A stretch of DNA of 64,000 nt. Origin: Acidobacteriaceae bacterium (lineage in GTDB: Bacteria > Acidobacteriota > Terriglobia > Terriglobales > Acidobacteriaceae). This document shows, in pieces, positions 19,501-27,872 of the stretch; the first letter of the stretch is position 1; the number at the start of each line of letters is the position of its first letter. The stretch is from contig PKXQ01000150.1 of assembly GCA_003132405.1 (NCBI GenBank), forward strand, positions 104,584 through 168,583, read 5' to 3'. Under the pieces are notes generated by a model that made no database searches, was not told the DNA's origin, and saw nothing but the letters and a program-made list of their open reading frames with translations. The position numbers were made by a program, and so were the translations under genes.

Positions 19501-19803
19501 GAGATACTCGCCAGCCTCCCACGTTTTCGCCAGCCTAACCAGCAGGCCTGCTTTCAGCCGGCTCCAGCACCTGTCTACTCGCTCTGCAACTACAACTACG
19601 CGTCTCATGCTGTTGGCGTCGGCGTAAGCTATCAGACGCCCATAGGGCCTTTAAACTTCGATTTCGGATACAATTTAAACCCACCGTACTTTCCGAGCTA
19701 CACGAACGTCACCAGCAACGGGGTGGCACCGCCGGTTGGGCAATTTGCATATCAGCGGGCCGGGCACTTTAACTTTTCATTTACCTTCGGGCAGTCATTC
19801 TGA
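16507..19803 (+). CDS. Omp85-family outer-membrane assembly protein (BamA/TamA-like)
   Basis: Up to 1098 residues. After a signal-like segment (ATRIVIALLLLLSQRPIWAS, about 75-95) come about five POTRA domains (residues 115-640, e.g. VEGDAGYSEAEIAEIARLHSGD and LFLDGLDHTRPGTARREIRVQPG), then a C-terminal 16-strand barrel ending NFSFTFGQSF with the terminal aromatic. RFYSGGGNSHRGFGLNQAGPRD is the VRGF/Y-like barrel motif. It inserts or assembles beta-barrel proteins in the outer membrane. GTG at 16507 is nominal: residues 1-70 include a translated dispersed repeat, so the true start is probably nearer the signal peptide. It overlaps the next gene by one base (TGATG). Confidence 0.92.
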   Translation: MSLSHSSKLEVWMFDEPGFHDEMSRINARGNSCRRSDILVASDPSRVLLEWVGEGTLRQAQGRLCPYAIFATRIVIALLLLLSQRPIWASDSQQASQLTAPPATAFGSITPYLGLTIDEIELPGVAPEEATSLLAATPLKIGQPLTRDDLHDAIQALFATGRFADIQAEATRTDTAGVRVRFLTVANFFVGRVIMDGVSTNPSPNQLASASRLQLGELYSSEKLDHALAGIQRVMEENGFHQSKVTHSEQRDQNQRQINLTFHIVRGPHALVGEIAVEGDAGYSEAEIAEIARLHSGDRATSARITRALQRLRSRYQKQYRLLAQVEVASRTYRPNRNVVDYVFKVDRGPVVSIAAEGFKLDHHVLRRLVPIYEEGAVDDDLLNEGRRNIQNHLQTLGYFEATVSVSQHNSQDGKSLQVVYDIKPGDRHRLAAIRISGNRFFSDEQIRSRMQDQASGRIFSHGRYSEALLEEDVQGIQNLYRASGFRQAEVTSKLIEKYQGQPSLLAIQITVKEGPQTRVAWVRIEGSYTLPQEQLPEISTAESQGFDESSLAADRDTILTKYFDNGFPNATVDVAYVKVESPENRPHVGVTFTIHEGEQFFVNQLFLDGLDHTRPGTARREIRVQPGAPLSQQDMLESQRRLYDLGLFKQVDTAIQNPDGTESHKNVVITVNEADRYTFDYGAGIEFQTGQPAGSGHPLGEFGVSPMVSLGVSRINVGGRHQTLTFRGNLGYLQQRALVSYDIPKLLNLDKLRFTTTALYDNTVDVSTFTSKRLEGTFQVVQVLYKVQDRELTTLAYRFSYRRVEATDIQVSSNLIPLLSEPTRVGTPNFIYIRNRRDNDLDTTRGNYTTVEGGVASSYFGSEADFSRFLTRNSSYYTLFRNRSTGQGLVFARSTTVGIENAFASSVVLDPSQTPSSTESLIPLPERFYSGGGNSHRGFGLNQAGPRDPFTGYPIGGSAVFLNNLEMRFPNVTLPYLNDQIGFTLFHDMGNVFARPQEILASLPRFRQPNQQACFQPAPAPVYSLCNYNYASHAVGVGVSYQTPIGPLNFDFGYNLNPPYFPSYTNVTSNGVAPPVGQFAYQRAGHFNFSFTFGQSF
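16667..16704. repeat. Dispersed repeat inside the 5' end of the Omp85 gene
   Basis: GAGGGCACCCTTCGGCAAGC continues as TCAGGGCAGGCTCTGCCC. When translated this gives TLRQAQGRLCP, a peptide I recognise as the read-through of a widespread bacterial intergenic repeat. It sits just before the signal peptide, so the annotated N-terminus upstream of it may not be coding. Confidence 0.5.
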
Positions 19804-20561
19804 TGACCCAATCGCGCATCCAATTCGATAGCATCATTCTTGAAATCATCCCGAGCTGTCGGATGCACTGTAGACTTTTGCAAATCGTGAAAGGTTGCTC
19901 GCTCGCTCTGGCCTTGAGCCTCACCGTCTCCGCCTTCGGCGGCCAGATTGTCGATCGCGTAGTCTCAAACGTCAACGGCCACGTGCTCTTGCAAAGTGAC
20001 TGGGAGGAGGAAGTAGCGTTCGAGGCTTTTTCTACTGGCCGCGATCCCGATTCGTTCACGACCGCCGAACGCGCCGCCGCTCTCGATCGCCTCATCGATC
20101 AGGAGCTTTTGCGCGAACAGGTTCGCCCATCGCAACCCGCTCCCGCCGATGAAGTCGCGGCCCAGGTCGCGGAGGTTCGCAAGGAAGTCAGTAAGGTCCA
20201 TCCCGATGCCGCCACCGACGCCGGTTGGCGCGCCACGTTGCGACATTACGGCCTCACTCCAAGTGCGCTGGAGAAGCGTCTCGGCGATCAGATCCAGCTG
20301 ATGAAACTGGTGGAAGACCGCCTGCGTCCTTCGATTCAGATTGACCAGCAGGCAGTCGAATCCTATTACCGCGATCAGTTGCTGCCGGAATTAAAAAAAG
20401 CTGGCAGCCGCGCAGCGCCTCTGACCGAGGTCTTCGGCCGCATCAAGACTCTGCTGGCCGAAAAGAAGATGAATGAACTTCTCACCGGTTGGCTTGCCAG
20501 CCTGCGCTCGGGAAGCCATATAGGAACGCCTCAGGCCAGCTCCGGAGAGCAGAACCGTTGA
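19803..20561 (+). CDS. SurA N-terminal-like periplasmic chaperone without PPIase domain
   Basis: A 252-residue protein. A signal-like segment at about 28-47 (VKGCSLALALSLTVSAFGGQ) leads straight into IVDRVVSNVNGHVLLQSDWE, the SurA N-terminal signature, followed by FTTAERAAALDRLIDQELLREQ and a helical chaperone core. No parvulin domain is present; the sequence ends with a C-terminal helix (LLAEKKMNELLTGWLASL) as in SurA-N-only proteins. It should hold unfolded outer-membrane proteins. ATG 19803 overlaps the Omp85 stop, although ATG 19863 gives a better signal peptide. It lies between Omp85 and TamB genes, consistent with one assembly pathway. Confidence 0.82.
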   Translation: MTQSRIQFDSIILEIIPSCRMHCRLLQIVKGCSLALALSLTVSAFGGQIVDRVVSNVNGHVLLQSDWEEEVAFEAFSTGRDPDSFTTAERAAALDRLIDQELLREQVRPSQPAPADEVAAQVAEVRKEVSKVHPDAATDAGWRATLRHYGLTPSALEKRLGDQIQLMKLVEDRLRPSIQIDQQAVESYYRDQLLPELKKAGSRAAPLTEVFGRIKTLLAEKKMNELLTGWLASLRSGSHIGTPQASSGEQNR

Positions 20562-23500
20562 GCGAACGAGCGCCCGAATTAACGCCTGAATCAGCTCCCA
20601 GCTTCGTTCCTCCCGTTCGCCGCCGCGTCCTCCTGAAACTCTTCCTCTCTTTCTGCCTCTTCAGCCTGATCGTGTTCTCATTGCTTGCCTGGTACGTCTC
20701 CACCGATTCCTTTCAACAGCGCGTTCGCCGCCGGGTGGTTGCCTCGGTCGAGAAAATGACGGGCGGCCGCGTCGAACTCGGCGAACTACACACCATTCCT
20801 TTCCGCCTCCGCGTGGACGCCCGCAACGTCACTATCCACGGGCATGAAGCTTCCGATCAGGCGCCCTTCCTGCATATCGACCGCCTGCAAGCGCAGCTGA
20901 AAATCATCTCGCTCCTCAGCACCACGGTCGGATTGCACGCCGTGGTGCTGGATCATCCCGTCGTTCACGTCATTACCTATCCCGACGGCAGCACAAACGT
21001 GCCTGCGCCGCATGTAACCGCCTCTGACCAGAACGCGCTTGAACAACTTGTCTCGCTCTCGGTTTCACATATCGCAGTCGAGCGTGGCGAGTTGCTATGG
21101 GAAGACAAAAAAGTTCCCTTCGAATTTGACGCGCACGACATGGCCTTGCTTTTGAATTATTCGTTATTGCGCCGTCGATACGAAGCGTACGTCGCCGCCG
21201 GCAGCGTAACCACGCGCGTGCAGGACTATCCCTCGTTCGTATGGCGGGCCGACGCCTCGCTGATTCTGGGTCGCGAACACGCCGACATCAGCATGCTGAC
21301 TCTCACTTCCGGCAAATCGGAAATTCAATTCACCGGCGGCGTGCGTGACTTTCATAATCCTCAATTGAGCGGCAACTACCACGGCCAAGCCGAGCTCAGC
21401 GAAATAGCCGCCCTTTTGCGCCAGCCCCAGATTCGCAAAGGGGTCGCTCAGTTCCAAGGCAAAGCTACCTGGAACCTGCAAACTTTCTTAACCGATGGAA
21501 CCTTGGAAGCCACAAACGTCGAATGGTCGAATCCGAAGGTTTCGATGCGAAACGGCCGCCTTACCGCCGGATACTCTCTTACTCCGGAGCGCTTGCACCT
21601 CTCCGCGATCAAGGCAAACTTGTTGGGGGGCGATCTTCAGGGTGATGCCGACGTAGTTAACTGGCAGACCTCTCTCGTAACTTCGCTTAAGAGCTCGGTA
21701 GAGAATTCCGTGGAGCGATCACTCGAGCCAACACCTGCAAAACGCCGCCATAAAGTCGTCAAGATCCCTCCCAAGACACTTCAGCACGGCTCCGTACACC
21801 TACAGTTGTCCGGCTTTCCGCTGCGCCCAGCCCTGCAATTGCTCAGCTCCAAGAAACTCCCTCTCGATCGACTCAGCCTCAATGGAAGCACCAGCGGCAC
21901 CGTCGGAATGGTGTGGGCCGGTTCGATCCACGAGGCGGAAACTCACCTCGGCCTCGGCATCGTTCCACCATCACGTCCCGTCCCCGGCGAAATCCCCGTA
22001 TTAGGCCAGATTTTTGGCGTCTATCGCGGCTCGCGCGACGAACTGGAAATGTCGCAGCTTCACCTCACTACGCCCTCCTCCGAAATCAGCGCCAGCGGCA
22101 ATCTGGCCGCGACCTCTTCGCTGCGCTTCTCGGTAACCACCCACAATCTCAGAGAATGGACGCCACTTCTTGAAGCCGCTTACGGCTCGCCAAATCTGCC
22201 TTTCACGGTTCATGGGTGGGCCGGCCTATCGGGCAGCGCCAGCGGCAAGTTGTCTGATTTCTCGATCGGCGGGAATCTGGAAGTCTACGATTTCGACACC
22301 GCTTTACCGGCGACCGAACGCGTCTCTGCTCGCGTGGTTCACTGGGATGCGCTCACCACCGCCGTCCAGTACTCCAGCCATCATTTTTCTGCGCGCAACG
22401 GGTCCCTTCTTCACGGCCACGCGCTGGCCCATTTCGACGCTAGCGCGGCCCTGACAAATTCTGCGTTCGAAGATAATGATCCCTTCACTTTCCACTTCGA
22501 TCTGCGCAGCGCAGATGTGGGCGAACTCGCGCAGTGGGCCGGCGCTACCCAGCCCGTCTCCGGCACGCTGAATATCTCTGCCACTTTTTCGGGCACGCGC
22601 GCGCATCCCCATGGCGATGGACATCTCGAAGTGCGCGACGGATCGGCCTACCGCGTTGCCATCCCATGGCTGAAAAGCGACCTTCGCCTCGCCGATGATG
22701 AGCTTCAGTTTAATAACATCGAAACGACCGTCTTCGACGCTCCGATCTCGGGCAGCGCCACCGTCAACACAGCGAACCTCACTCTCTCCAATCGCCTCTC
22801 GTCCGAAAACGCATTGTCGAAGACCGAGTTTCACGTCAATCTTTCCGGACGAAACTTCGATCTCGCCCATTTACCGCGCTTGCAGACCGGCCGCTTCGAT
22901 ACGGATGGCAAAGCCGACTTCACACTTCGCGCCAGCGGCACGATCGAGCAGCCATCGATAGAAGCCCACTTCCAGCTGAAAGATCTCGCCTTCGACCAAG
23001 AGCGCGCTGGAGACTTCTACCTTGACGCCGTTACCCAGGGACGCGAACTGACGCTGAACGCGCACTCCGACTTCGATAAGGCTGATCTCACCATTCAAGG
23101 CAGCGTGGGATTAGAGCACGATTTTCCCGCCGATCTGAATCTCGCCTTCCACAATCTCGACGTCAATGCGCTGCTGCGCATTTATCTGCCTGGAAAGATC
23201 ACAGGACAATCGCCGCTTGAGGGCAAGCTCCACCTGCGAGGGCCGCTGCGCACGCCCCGCGATCTAAAGGCCAGCGCCGAATTCCAATCCTTCAGTGTGG
23301 AGGTTGCGCACGTAAAAGTGCAGAGCGTCGGCCCCATCCGCTTCGAGGTGGCGGACCAGTCAGTAATCATCGAAAATCTTCATCTCGCAGGTAGCGGCAC
23401 CGACTTCGCTGCCCACGGCCGCGCCCATCTGAGTGGACTGCAAGAACTCGATCTCCGCGTCGACGGTTCCGTCAACCTGACGCTTCTGCAATCGCTGAGC

Positions 23501-24742
23501 CCAAAAATTCTTGCGCGCGGGAATGTCGGGGTGAACCTCACCGCCAGCGGCACGATCTCCGATCCCGTGCTTCAGGGCCGCATCGAAGTCAAAGATACTT
23601 TTGTCAGTCACAACGATTTTCCCAGCGGCCTCAGCGACCTCAACGGCGTTCTGATCTTCGATCGCAATCGTTTTCAGATCGAAAAGCTGAGTGGCACCAC
23701 CGGTGGCGGCACCATCACACTCACCGGTTCCGCGACCTACCAGAGCGGCGGCTTGCTTCAGTTGGATTTCGGTGCCACTGCGCACGGAGTTCGCCTCCGT
23801 TATCCTCCCGGAGTGAGTTCCACGGCTAACGCAGATCTCCGCCTTACTGGAACCACCAACGCTGCTTTGCTGACCGGCGACGTGCTGGTCACCAAACTCG
23901 CCGTCACTCCCGGATTCGACTTCGGCGCCTACATCGAAAAAAGCAAGCAGGCAATCGTACTCACCGGCAACGACAGTCTGCAAAGCCGCCTCAAGCTCGA
24001 CGTGCACGTGACCACTACCCCCGAACTCCAGATGCAAACCGCGGTCGCCCGTCTCTCCGGCAACGCCGATCTTAGGGTGCGAGGCACGGCCGATCGTCCC
24101 GCAATTCTAGGTCGTGTTGAAGTTCTCGAAGGCGAAGTAACATTCAATGGGACAAAATACAGACTGGAGCGCGGCGACGTCACCTTCTCGAATCCAGCTC
24201 GCACGCAGCCCGTCATCGACCTGCAGGCGACTACGCGCGTGCGCGACTACGACATTACCGTGCAATTCCGCGGCGACGCCAGCGTCACTAATGGATTAAA
24301 AGTCACCTGGCAGTCCGAACCGCAGCTACCCGAAGCCGACGTAATCGCGCTGCTCGCTCTGGGGCGCACACAGGAAGAGTCGGCTGCCGCCAACAGCAGC
24401 GGAGGCTTCGGATTCGGTGGAGAAGCATCCAACCTTCTGATCAATCAAGCTCTCAACAGCACCGTCAACAGTCGTTTGCAACGCCTTTTCGGAGCGAGCC
24501 GCGTAAAAATCGATCCACAGGGCCTAGCCAGCGATACCGCCGTGGTCCGAGGCCCGCAGGTGACCGTTGAGCAGCAAGTCGCCAACAATCTCACCCTCAC
24601 CTACAGCACCAACGTGACCGTTTCCAATCAGCAGATCATTCAAGTCGAATACAACCTCACCAGAAATATTTCGATCGTTGCCCTGCGGGATTGGAACGGA
24701 GTAGTAAGCTTTGACTTCAAAATCCGCCGCCACAGGAAGTGA
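20558..24742 (+). CDS. tamB: TamB-like translocation and assembly module protein
   Basis: About 1394 residues. An N-terminal membrane anchor (LLKLFLSFCLFSLIVFSLLAWYV) is followed by an AsmA/TamB-like beginning (GGRVELGELHTIPFRLRVDARNVTI). A very long repetitive beta region forms the predicted lipid-conducting beta-taco. The C-terminal TamB domain (DUF490) reads GEVTFNGTKYRLERGDVTFSNP and PQLPEADVIALLALGRTQEE, ending in a strand-rich tail. TamB-like proteins bridge inner and outer membranes. The start chosen is TTG at 20558, overlapping the previous stop (TTGA) with GGAGAG about 10 nt upstream; the frame is open to 20489. It is the third gene of the Omp85 / SurA-N / TamB operon. Confidence 0.92.
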   Translation: MSERAPELTPESAPSFVPPVRRRVLLKLFLSFCLFSLIVFSLLAWYVSTDSFQQRVRRRVVASVEKMTGGRVELGELHTIPFRLRVDARNVTIHGHEASDQAPFLHIDRLQAQLKIISLLSTTVGLHAVVLDHPVVHVITYPDGSTNVPAPHVTASDQNALEQLVSLSVSHIAVERGELLWEDKKVPFEFDAHDMALLLNYSLLRRRYEAYVAAGSVTTRVQDYPSFVWRADASLILGREHADISMLTLTSGKSEIQFTGGVRDFHNPQLSGNYHGQAELSEIAALLRQPQIRKGVAQFQGKATWNLQTFLTDGTLEATNVEWSNPKVSMRNGRLTAGYSLTPERLHLSAIKANLLGGDLQGDADVVNWQTSLVTSLKSSVENSVERSLEPTPAKRRHKVVKIPPKTLQHGSVHLQLSGFPLRPALQLLSSKKLPLDRLSLNGSTSGTVGMVWAGSIHEAETHLGLGIVPPSRPVPGEIPVLGQIFGVYRGSRDELEMSQLHLTTPSSEISASGNLAATSSLRFSVTTHNLREWTPLLEAAYGSPNLPFTVHGWAGLSGSASGKLSDFSIGGNLEVYDFDTALPATERVSARVVHWDALTTAVQYSSHHFSARNGSLLHGHALAHFDASAALTNSAFEDNDPFTFHFDLRSADVGELAQWAGATQPVSGTLNISATFSGTRAHPHGDGHLEVRDGSAYRVAIPWLKSDLRLADDELQFNNIETTVFDAPISGSATVNTANLTLSNRLSSENALSKTEFHVNLSGRNFDLAHLPRLQTGRFDTDGKADFTLRASGTIEQPSIEAHFQLKDLAFDQERAGDFYLDAVTQGRELTLNAHSDFDKADLTIQGSVGLEHDFPADLNLAFHNLDVNALLRIYLPGKITGQSPLEGKLHLRGPLRTPRDLKASAEFQSFSVEVAHVKVQSVGPIRFEVADQSVIIENLHLAGSGTDFAAHGRAHLSGLQELDLRVDGSVNLTLLQSLSPKILARGNVGVNLTASGTISDPVLQGRIEVKDTFVSHNDFPSGLSDLNGVLIFDRNRFQIEKLSGTTGGGTITLTGSATYQSGGLLQLDFGATAHGVRLRYPPGVSSTANADLRLTGTTNAALLTGDVLVTKLAVTPGFDFGAYIEKSKQAIVLTGNDSLQSRLKLDVHVTTTPELQMQTAVARLSGNADLRVRGTADRPAILGRVEVLEGEVTFNGTKYRLERGDVTFSNPARTQPVIDLQATTRVRDYDITVQFRGDASVTNGLKVTWQSEPQLPEADVIALLALGRTQEESAAANSSGGFGFGGEASNLLINQALNSTVNSRLQRLFGASRVKIDPQGLASDTAVVRGPQVTVEQQVANNLTLTYSTNVTVSNQQIIQVEYNLTRNISIVALRDWNGVVSFDFKIRRHRK

Positions 24743-24751
24743 TGCGAAGGA

Positions 24752-24844
24752 TTTTGTAATTTGGTAATCGGGCAATTGTGTAATCTGCAAGCTGGACTGC
24801 TTGCTTTTAGATTTGCAAAATTACCAGATTGCAAAATTACAAAA
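24752..24844. repeat. Large imperfect palindrome downstream of tamB
   Basis: TTTTGTAATTTGGTAATCGG (24752 on) faces 24811-24844, whose reverse complement begins TTTTGTAATTTTGCAATCTG. The arms are about 35 bp, AT-rich and imperfect, around a 20-bp centre. It contrasts with the GC-rich surroundings. It could serve as a transcription end for the operon, or be a mobile palindromic repeat; the sequence alone does not decide. Confidence 0.6.
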
Positions 24845-24961
24845 TGGCCCAAAAGCGGTTGATTTAGGCACGAACCAATCCTCCCCTTGACATAACTCTC
24901 CAAACCAGCAACCCTAGTTGTTTTTCACCACAAGCCGATAGAACCGGGAAGGGAAGCCATT

Positions 24962-25927
24962 GTGCGAGTGCGAGTGTTTTATCACGACAAGTGTTTTGAT
25001 GGCGCATGCTCCGCCGCCCTGTTCTCCCGCTTCTATCGCGAACGCGTCCGCAGTGATGTTGAGTTTGTCTATTCCGGCCTGCTCCATCGCGCCGGGTCGC
25101 TTTTTGACGAGAATCAATTCGACGGCGACGAAAATGCCATCGTGGATTTCAAGTACTCCAGTTCGCCCAAAATCACCTGGTGGTTCGATCATCACGAGAG
25201 CGCATTTCTTTCTGCTGCCGACGCCGTGCACTTCGAGCAGGATCAGAGCAATCGCAAATTTTACGATCCCGATTTCAAATCCTGCACCAGTTTCATCGCC
25301 ATGATCGCTAAAGAGCGCTTCGGCTTCGATCCGCGCCCGGTTGCCGAACTCGTCCACTGGACCGACATCGTCGACGGCGCCATGTACGACGACGCGAAAT
25401 CCGCCGTCGAAATGCAGGCTCCCGCCATGAAGTTGACGATGGCCATCGAAGCCTCCACCGACCGCAATTTCGTCAAGACCATGATTCCGCTCCTGGCCTA
25501 CCAACCACTGGCCAAGATTCTGGAAGAGCCTTTCGTAGCCGCGGTGTTGCCCCCACTGCTGGAACGCCATCGGCGTTCCATCGATATCCTGCGCCAGCGT
25601 ACAGAAGAAAAGGACGGCACGATTTTTTTCGACATCACCGACCTCGACCTCGAAGGCTACAACAAATTCATTCCTTACTATCTCCATCCCGATTCGATCT
25701 ACAGCATCGGACTGAGCAAGAGTTCGTTCCGCGTAAAAGTTTCGGTAGGGTCAAATCCCTGGTCGAAACGCGAACCCACCGTCAATCTCGCGCGCGTGTG
25801 CGAGCGCTACGGAGGAGGGGGACACGCTAGAGTAGGTGCCATCTCTTTCGAGGTCAATGAGAGCGAGCAAGCCCGCGAGGCGGCACAGGAAATAGTAGAG
25901 GAGTTGCGAGCCAGTGTCCGCGAATAA
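24962..25927 (+). CDS. DHH-family phosphoesterase-like protein
   Basis: A 321-residue protein with the DHH/DHHA1 arrangement: an N-terminal metal-site segment FYHDKCFDGACSAAL, the DHH motif in WWFDHHESAF at about residue 79, and the C-terminal DHHA1 glycine motif YGGGGHARVGA near residue 285. Family members hydrolyse small phosphodiesters (nanoRNA, c-di-AMP, pAp) or act as exopolyphosphatases. The first motif here is YHDKCFDG, where RecJ/NrnA proteins have a conserved DxD-like site, so activity should not be assumed. The start is GTG at 24962. It is monocistronic, and followed by a DUF2127 gene. Confidence 0.8.
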   Translation: MRVRVFYHDKCFDGACSAALFSRFYRERVRSDVEFVYSGLLHRAGSLFDENQFDGDENAIVDFKYSSSPKITWWFDHHESAFLSAADAVHFEQDQSNRKFYDPDFKSCTSFIAMIAKERFGFDPRPVAELVHWTDIVDGAMYDDAKSAVEMQAPAMKLTMAIEASTDRNFVKTMIPLLAYQPLAKILEEPFVAAVLPPLLERHRRSIDILRQRTEEKDGTIFFDITDLDLEGYNKFIPYYLHPDSIYSIGLSKSSFRVKVSVGSNPWSKREPTVNLARVCERYGGGGHARVGAISFEVNESEQAREAAQEIVEELRASVRE

Positions 25928-26017
25928 TCGCCCGATTTTGGGCTGCGAAGCCGTTTGCCGCTGCCGTCAAACTGCGTCCACCAAATCGCTTTCCCCTTTA
26001 GAATTAAACCCGCGCCC

Positions 26018-26566
26018 ATGCCCCGGATACCAAAACTCAATCTTCACCAAATGCAAACGCACATCCCTCATCCCAAAATAGAAGACCCCGCCCATATCAA
26101 AGGCGTGCGCACCGTCGCCACCCTGGAATTTACTAAGGGAGTTGTAGTCGTCCTGGCCGGCCTCGGCGTCTTCTCCATGCGCCACAAGGATATCTGGGGA
26201 GTCGCCGAAAGCTTCCTGGAATTCTTCCACGTCAACCCCTACCACCACTATGTAGGAGTCTTCATCAATCTCGTCTACCGTCTGAGTGATGTCCGCCTCT
26301 GGAAGATCGCCGTAGTCGCAGCAGTTTACGTAATGTTGCGCTTCATCGAAGCGTATGGCCTCTGGTACCTCCGGCCATGGGCCGAATGGTTAGCCATACT
26401 CTCCGGCTCAATTTATATCCCCTTCGAAGTAGCCGATCTCCTGCGCTGGGGGCCGGACCTGCTGCGCCTGTTGGTAGTAACCATCAACGTAGGCATCGTT
26501 CTCTACATGCTGATGCTCCGTTTGGAAGCCGCCAAAAAGCGGCACGCCGAATGTCTCCAGCGCTAG
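26018..26566 (+). CDS. DUF2127 domain membrane protein
   Basis: A 182-residue protein with about four hydrophobic segments (FTKGVVVVLAGLGVFSM; LWKIAVVAAVYVMLRFIEAYGLW; WAEWLAILSGSIYIPFEVADLL; LLVVTINVGIVLYMLML). The RFIEAYGLWYLRPWAEWLA and PFEVADLLR pattern is diagnostic of DUF2127. Function is unknown. ATG at 26018 (MPRIPKL) is preferred to the frame start at 25955. The C-terminus is short and basic, presumably cytoplasmic. Confidence 0.82.
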   Translation: MPRIPKLNLHQMQTHIPHPKIEDPAHIKGVRTVATLEFTKGVVVVLAGLGVFSMRHKDIWGVAESFLEFFHVNPYHHYVGVFINLVYRLSDVRLWKIAVVAAVYVMLRFIEAYGLWYLRPWAEWLAILSGSIYIPFEVADLLRWGPDLLRLLVVTINVGIVLYMLMLRLEAAKKRHAECLQR

Positions 26567-27047
26567 CATTCGGCGATCTTGCGGGAGAATCATCGCCCGT
26601 CGTTCCTCTCTCTCGAGGGCGTATCATTCACCAACCCACGTCGCAATTGATCGTAGGACACGCAGCGCGGAACCTCAAATCGCAGGTTGCGGCTTGGTTG
26701 ATCTAAGTGTCGCTGCTGCGGCGGGGAAAAAGATACCTTTCGTGGCCGCACCCATCCTCCCGGTACGGCTGGAACCCGGAGTTGCGGCTACTTCTAAGCT
26801 GAAGACGTTGCCAGGAATACGGATTTCAGCAGGCGAAATGTCGCGCGCACTGGCAACTCCCGGCTTGGCTCTAATTCGGGTTAGCGTTGGCAAACCGATC
26901 AGGATTGCTCAGGTCGTGGATGTCGACAATCGCAATCCCGCCAAGCCTCATGAGCAATAGTGAACAGACGACGCAACCCTAGGATGTCAGAATCCTAATA
27001 CTCCAGGCAAAACTGTTGGTGTCCTTTACCGACGAAGGTAGGGTTCC
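26567..27047. other. Gene-poor region between DUF2127 gene and histidine kinase gene
   Basis: These 481 bp contain only short overlapping frames on both strands (for example 26694-26960 plus and 26675-26893 minus) without recognisable families or good ribosome sites. The end of the region should hold the promoter of the two-component operon. I see no RNA gene or repeat. Confidence 0.45.
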
Positions 27048-27872
27048 ATGTGGCTCTCAGGCAAGAATTTCAGAGGTCGACTTTCCCGCGCTCAACTTGA
27101 ATCACTTCTTGAACAACGCACCACGGCCCTGCAGACACTTTCCCAGCAACTGCTCAAAGTGCAGGACGAAGAGCGACGAAGGGTGGCGCGTGATTTGCAT
27201 GATCACACCGGACAAACATTGGCTGCGCTGAAAATGGCCGCGGCCAGCCTTGCATACAAGCTTCAGCATAACGAAGACACAGCCAACGTGCTGTGCGATA
27301 TCTCTGCCCTGGCCGATCAGGCGCTCAAGGAGGTTCGCACAACCTCATATCTGCTCCATCCTCCCTTGCTCGACGAGGTAGGGTTTACCGCGGCGGCACA
27401 GTGGTATGTGCAAGGCTTTGGTGAGCGCAGCGGGATCAACGTCACCGTGGACTTCGCCAGACTTCCCGAACGCCTGTCCACGGAGATCGAGATTACCCTG
27501 TTCCGCGTGTTGCAGGAGAGCTTAAGCAACGTGCATCGCCACTCCCAATCGTCCAGCGTTGGCGTCTGTTTTATGTATCACCCGGAAGCTGTCATTCTCG
27601 AAATCTCCGATCGCGGAAACGGAATGCCCGCGGAAATGCTGCAACGCTTGGGCGAGGGCTGCGCTGAAGTGGGAGTCGGTCTGGCAGGAATGCGCGAACG
27701 CTTAGACCAAATCGACGGAGCTCTGGAAATAAACTCCACCAGTTCCGGAACGACTCTCCGTGCTATCGTGCCCCTGACTCCTGTCCGGGATACCTCCCCC
27801 CGGTGCCGAAATTACGGGACCTTCCCCCCTCCCCCGATATCTCATTTTGAAGAAAGAAGTGCATCCCTATGA
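27048..27872 (+). CDS. Cytoplasmic NarX/DegS-type sensor histidine kinase without sensor domain
   Basis: A 274-residue kinase. A short N-terminal coiled coil (SRAQLESLLEQRTTALQTLSQQLLKVQDEERRR) leads straight into the HisKA_3 phospho-acceptor ARDLHDHTGQTLAALKM with His51, then a HATPase_c domain with the N box QESLSNVHRHSQ, DRGNGMP and GVGLAGMRERL. There are no transmembrane helices and no PAS or GAF domain in this reading frame, so the input must come from a partner protein or the coiled coil. The gene overlaps the response regulator by 4 nt (ATGA). The C-terminal proline-rich tail is unconserved. Confidence 0.9.
   Translation: MWLSGKNFRGRLSRAQLESLLEQRTTALQTLSQQLLKVQDEERRRVARDLHDHTGQTLAALKMAAASLAYKLQHNEDTANVLCDISALADQALKEVRTTSYLLHPPLLDEVGFTAAAQWYVQGFGERSGINVTVDFARLPERLSTEIEITLFRVLQESLSNVHRHSQSSSVGVCFMYHPEAVILEISDRGNGMPAEMLQRLGEGCAEVGVGLAGMRERLDQIDGALEINSTSSGTTLRAIVPLTPVRDTSPRCRNYGTFPPPPISHFEERSASL

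Noticed and set aside
26694-26960. 89-codon plus-strand frame before the histidine kinase
   Set aside because: No ribosome site, no domain, and a competing minus-strand frame of similar quality; left as gene-poor region.
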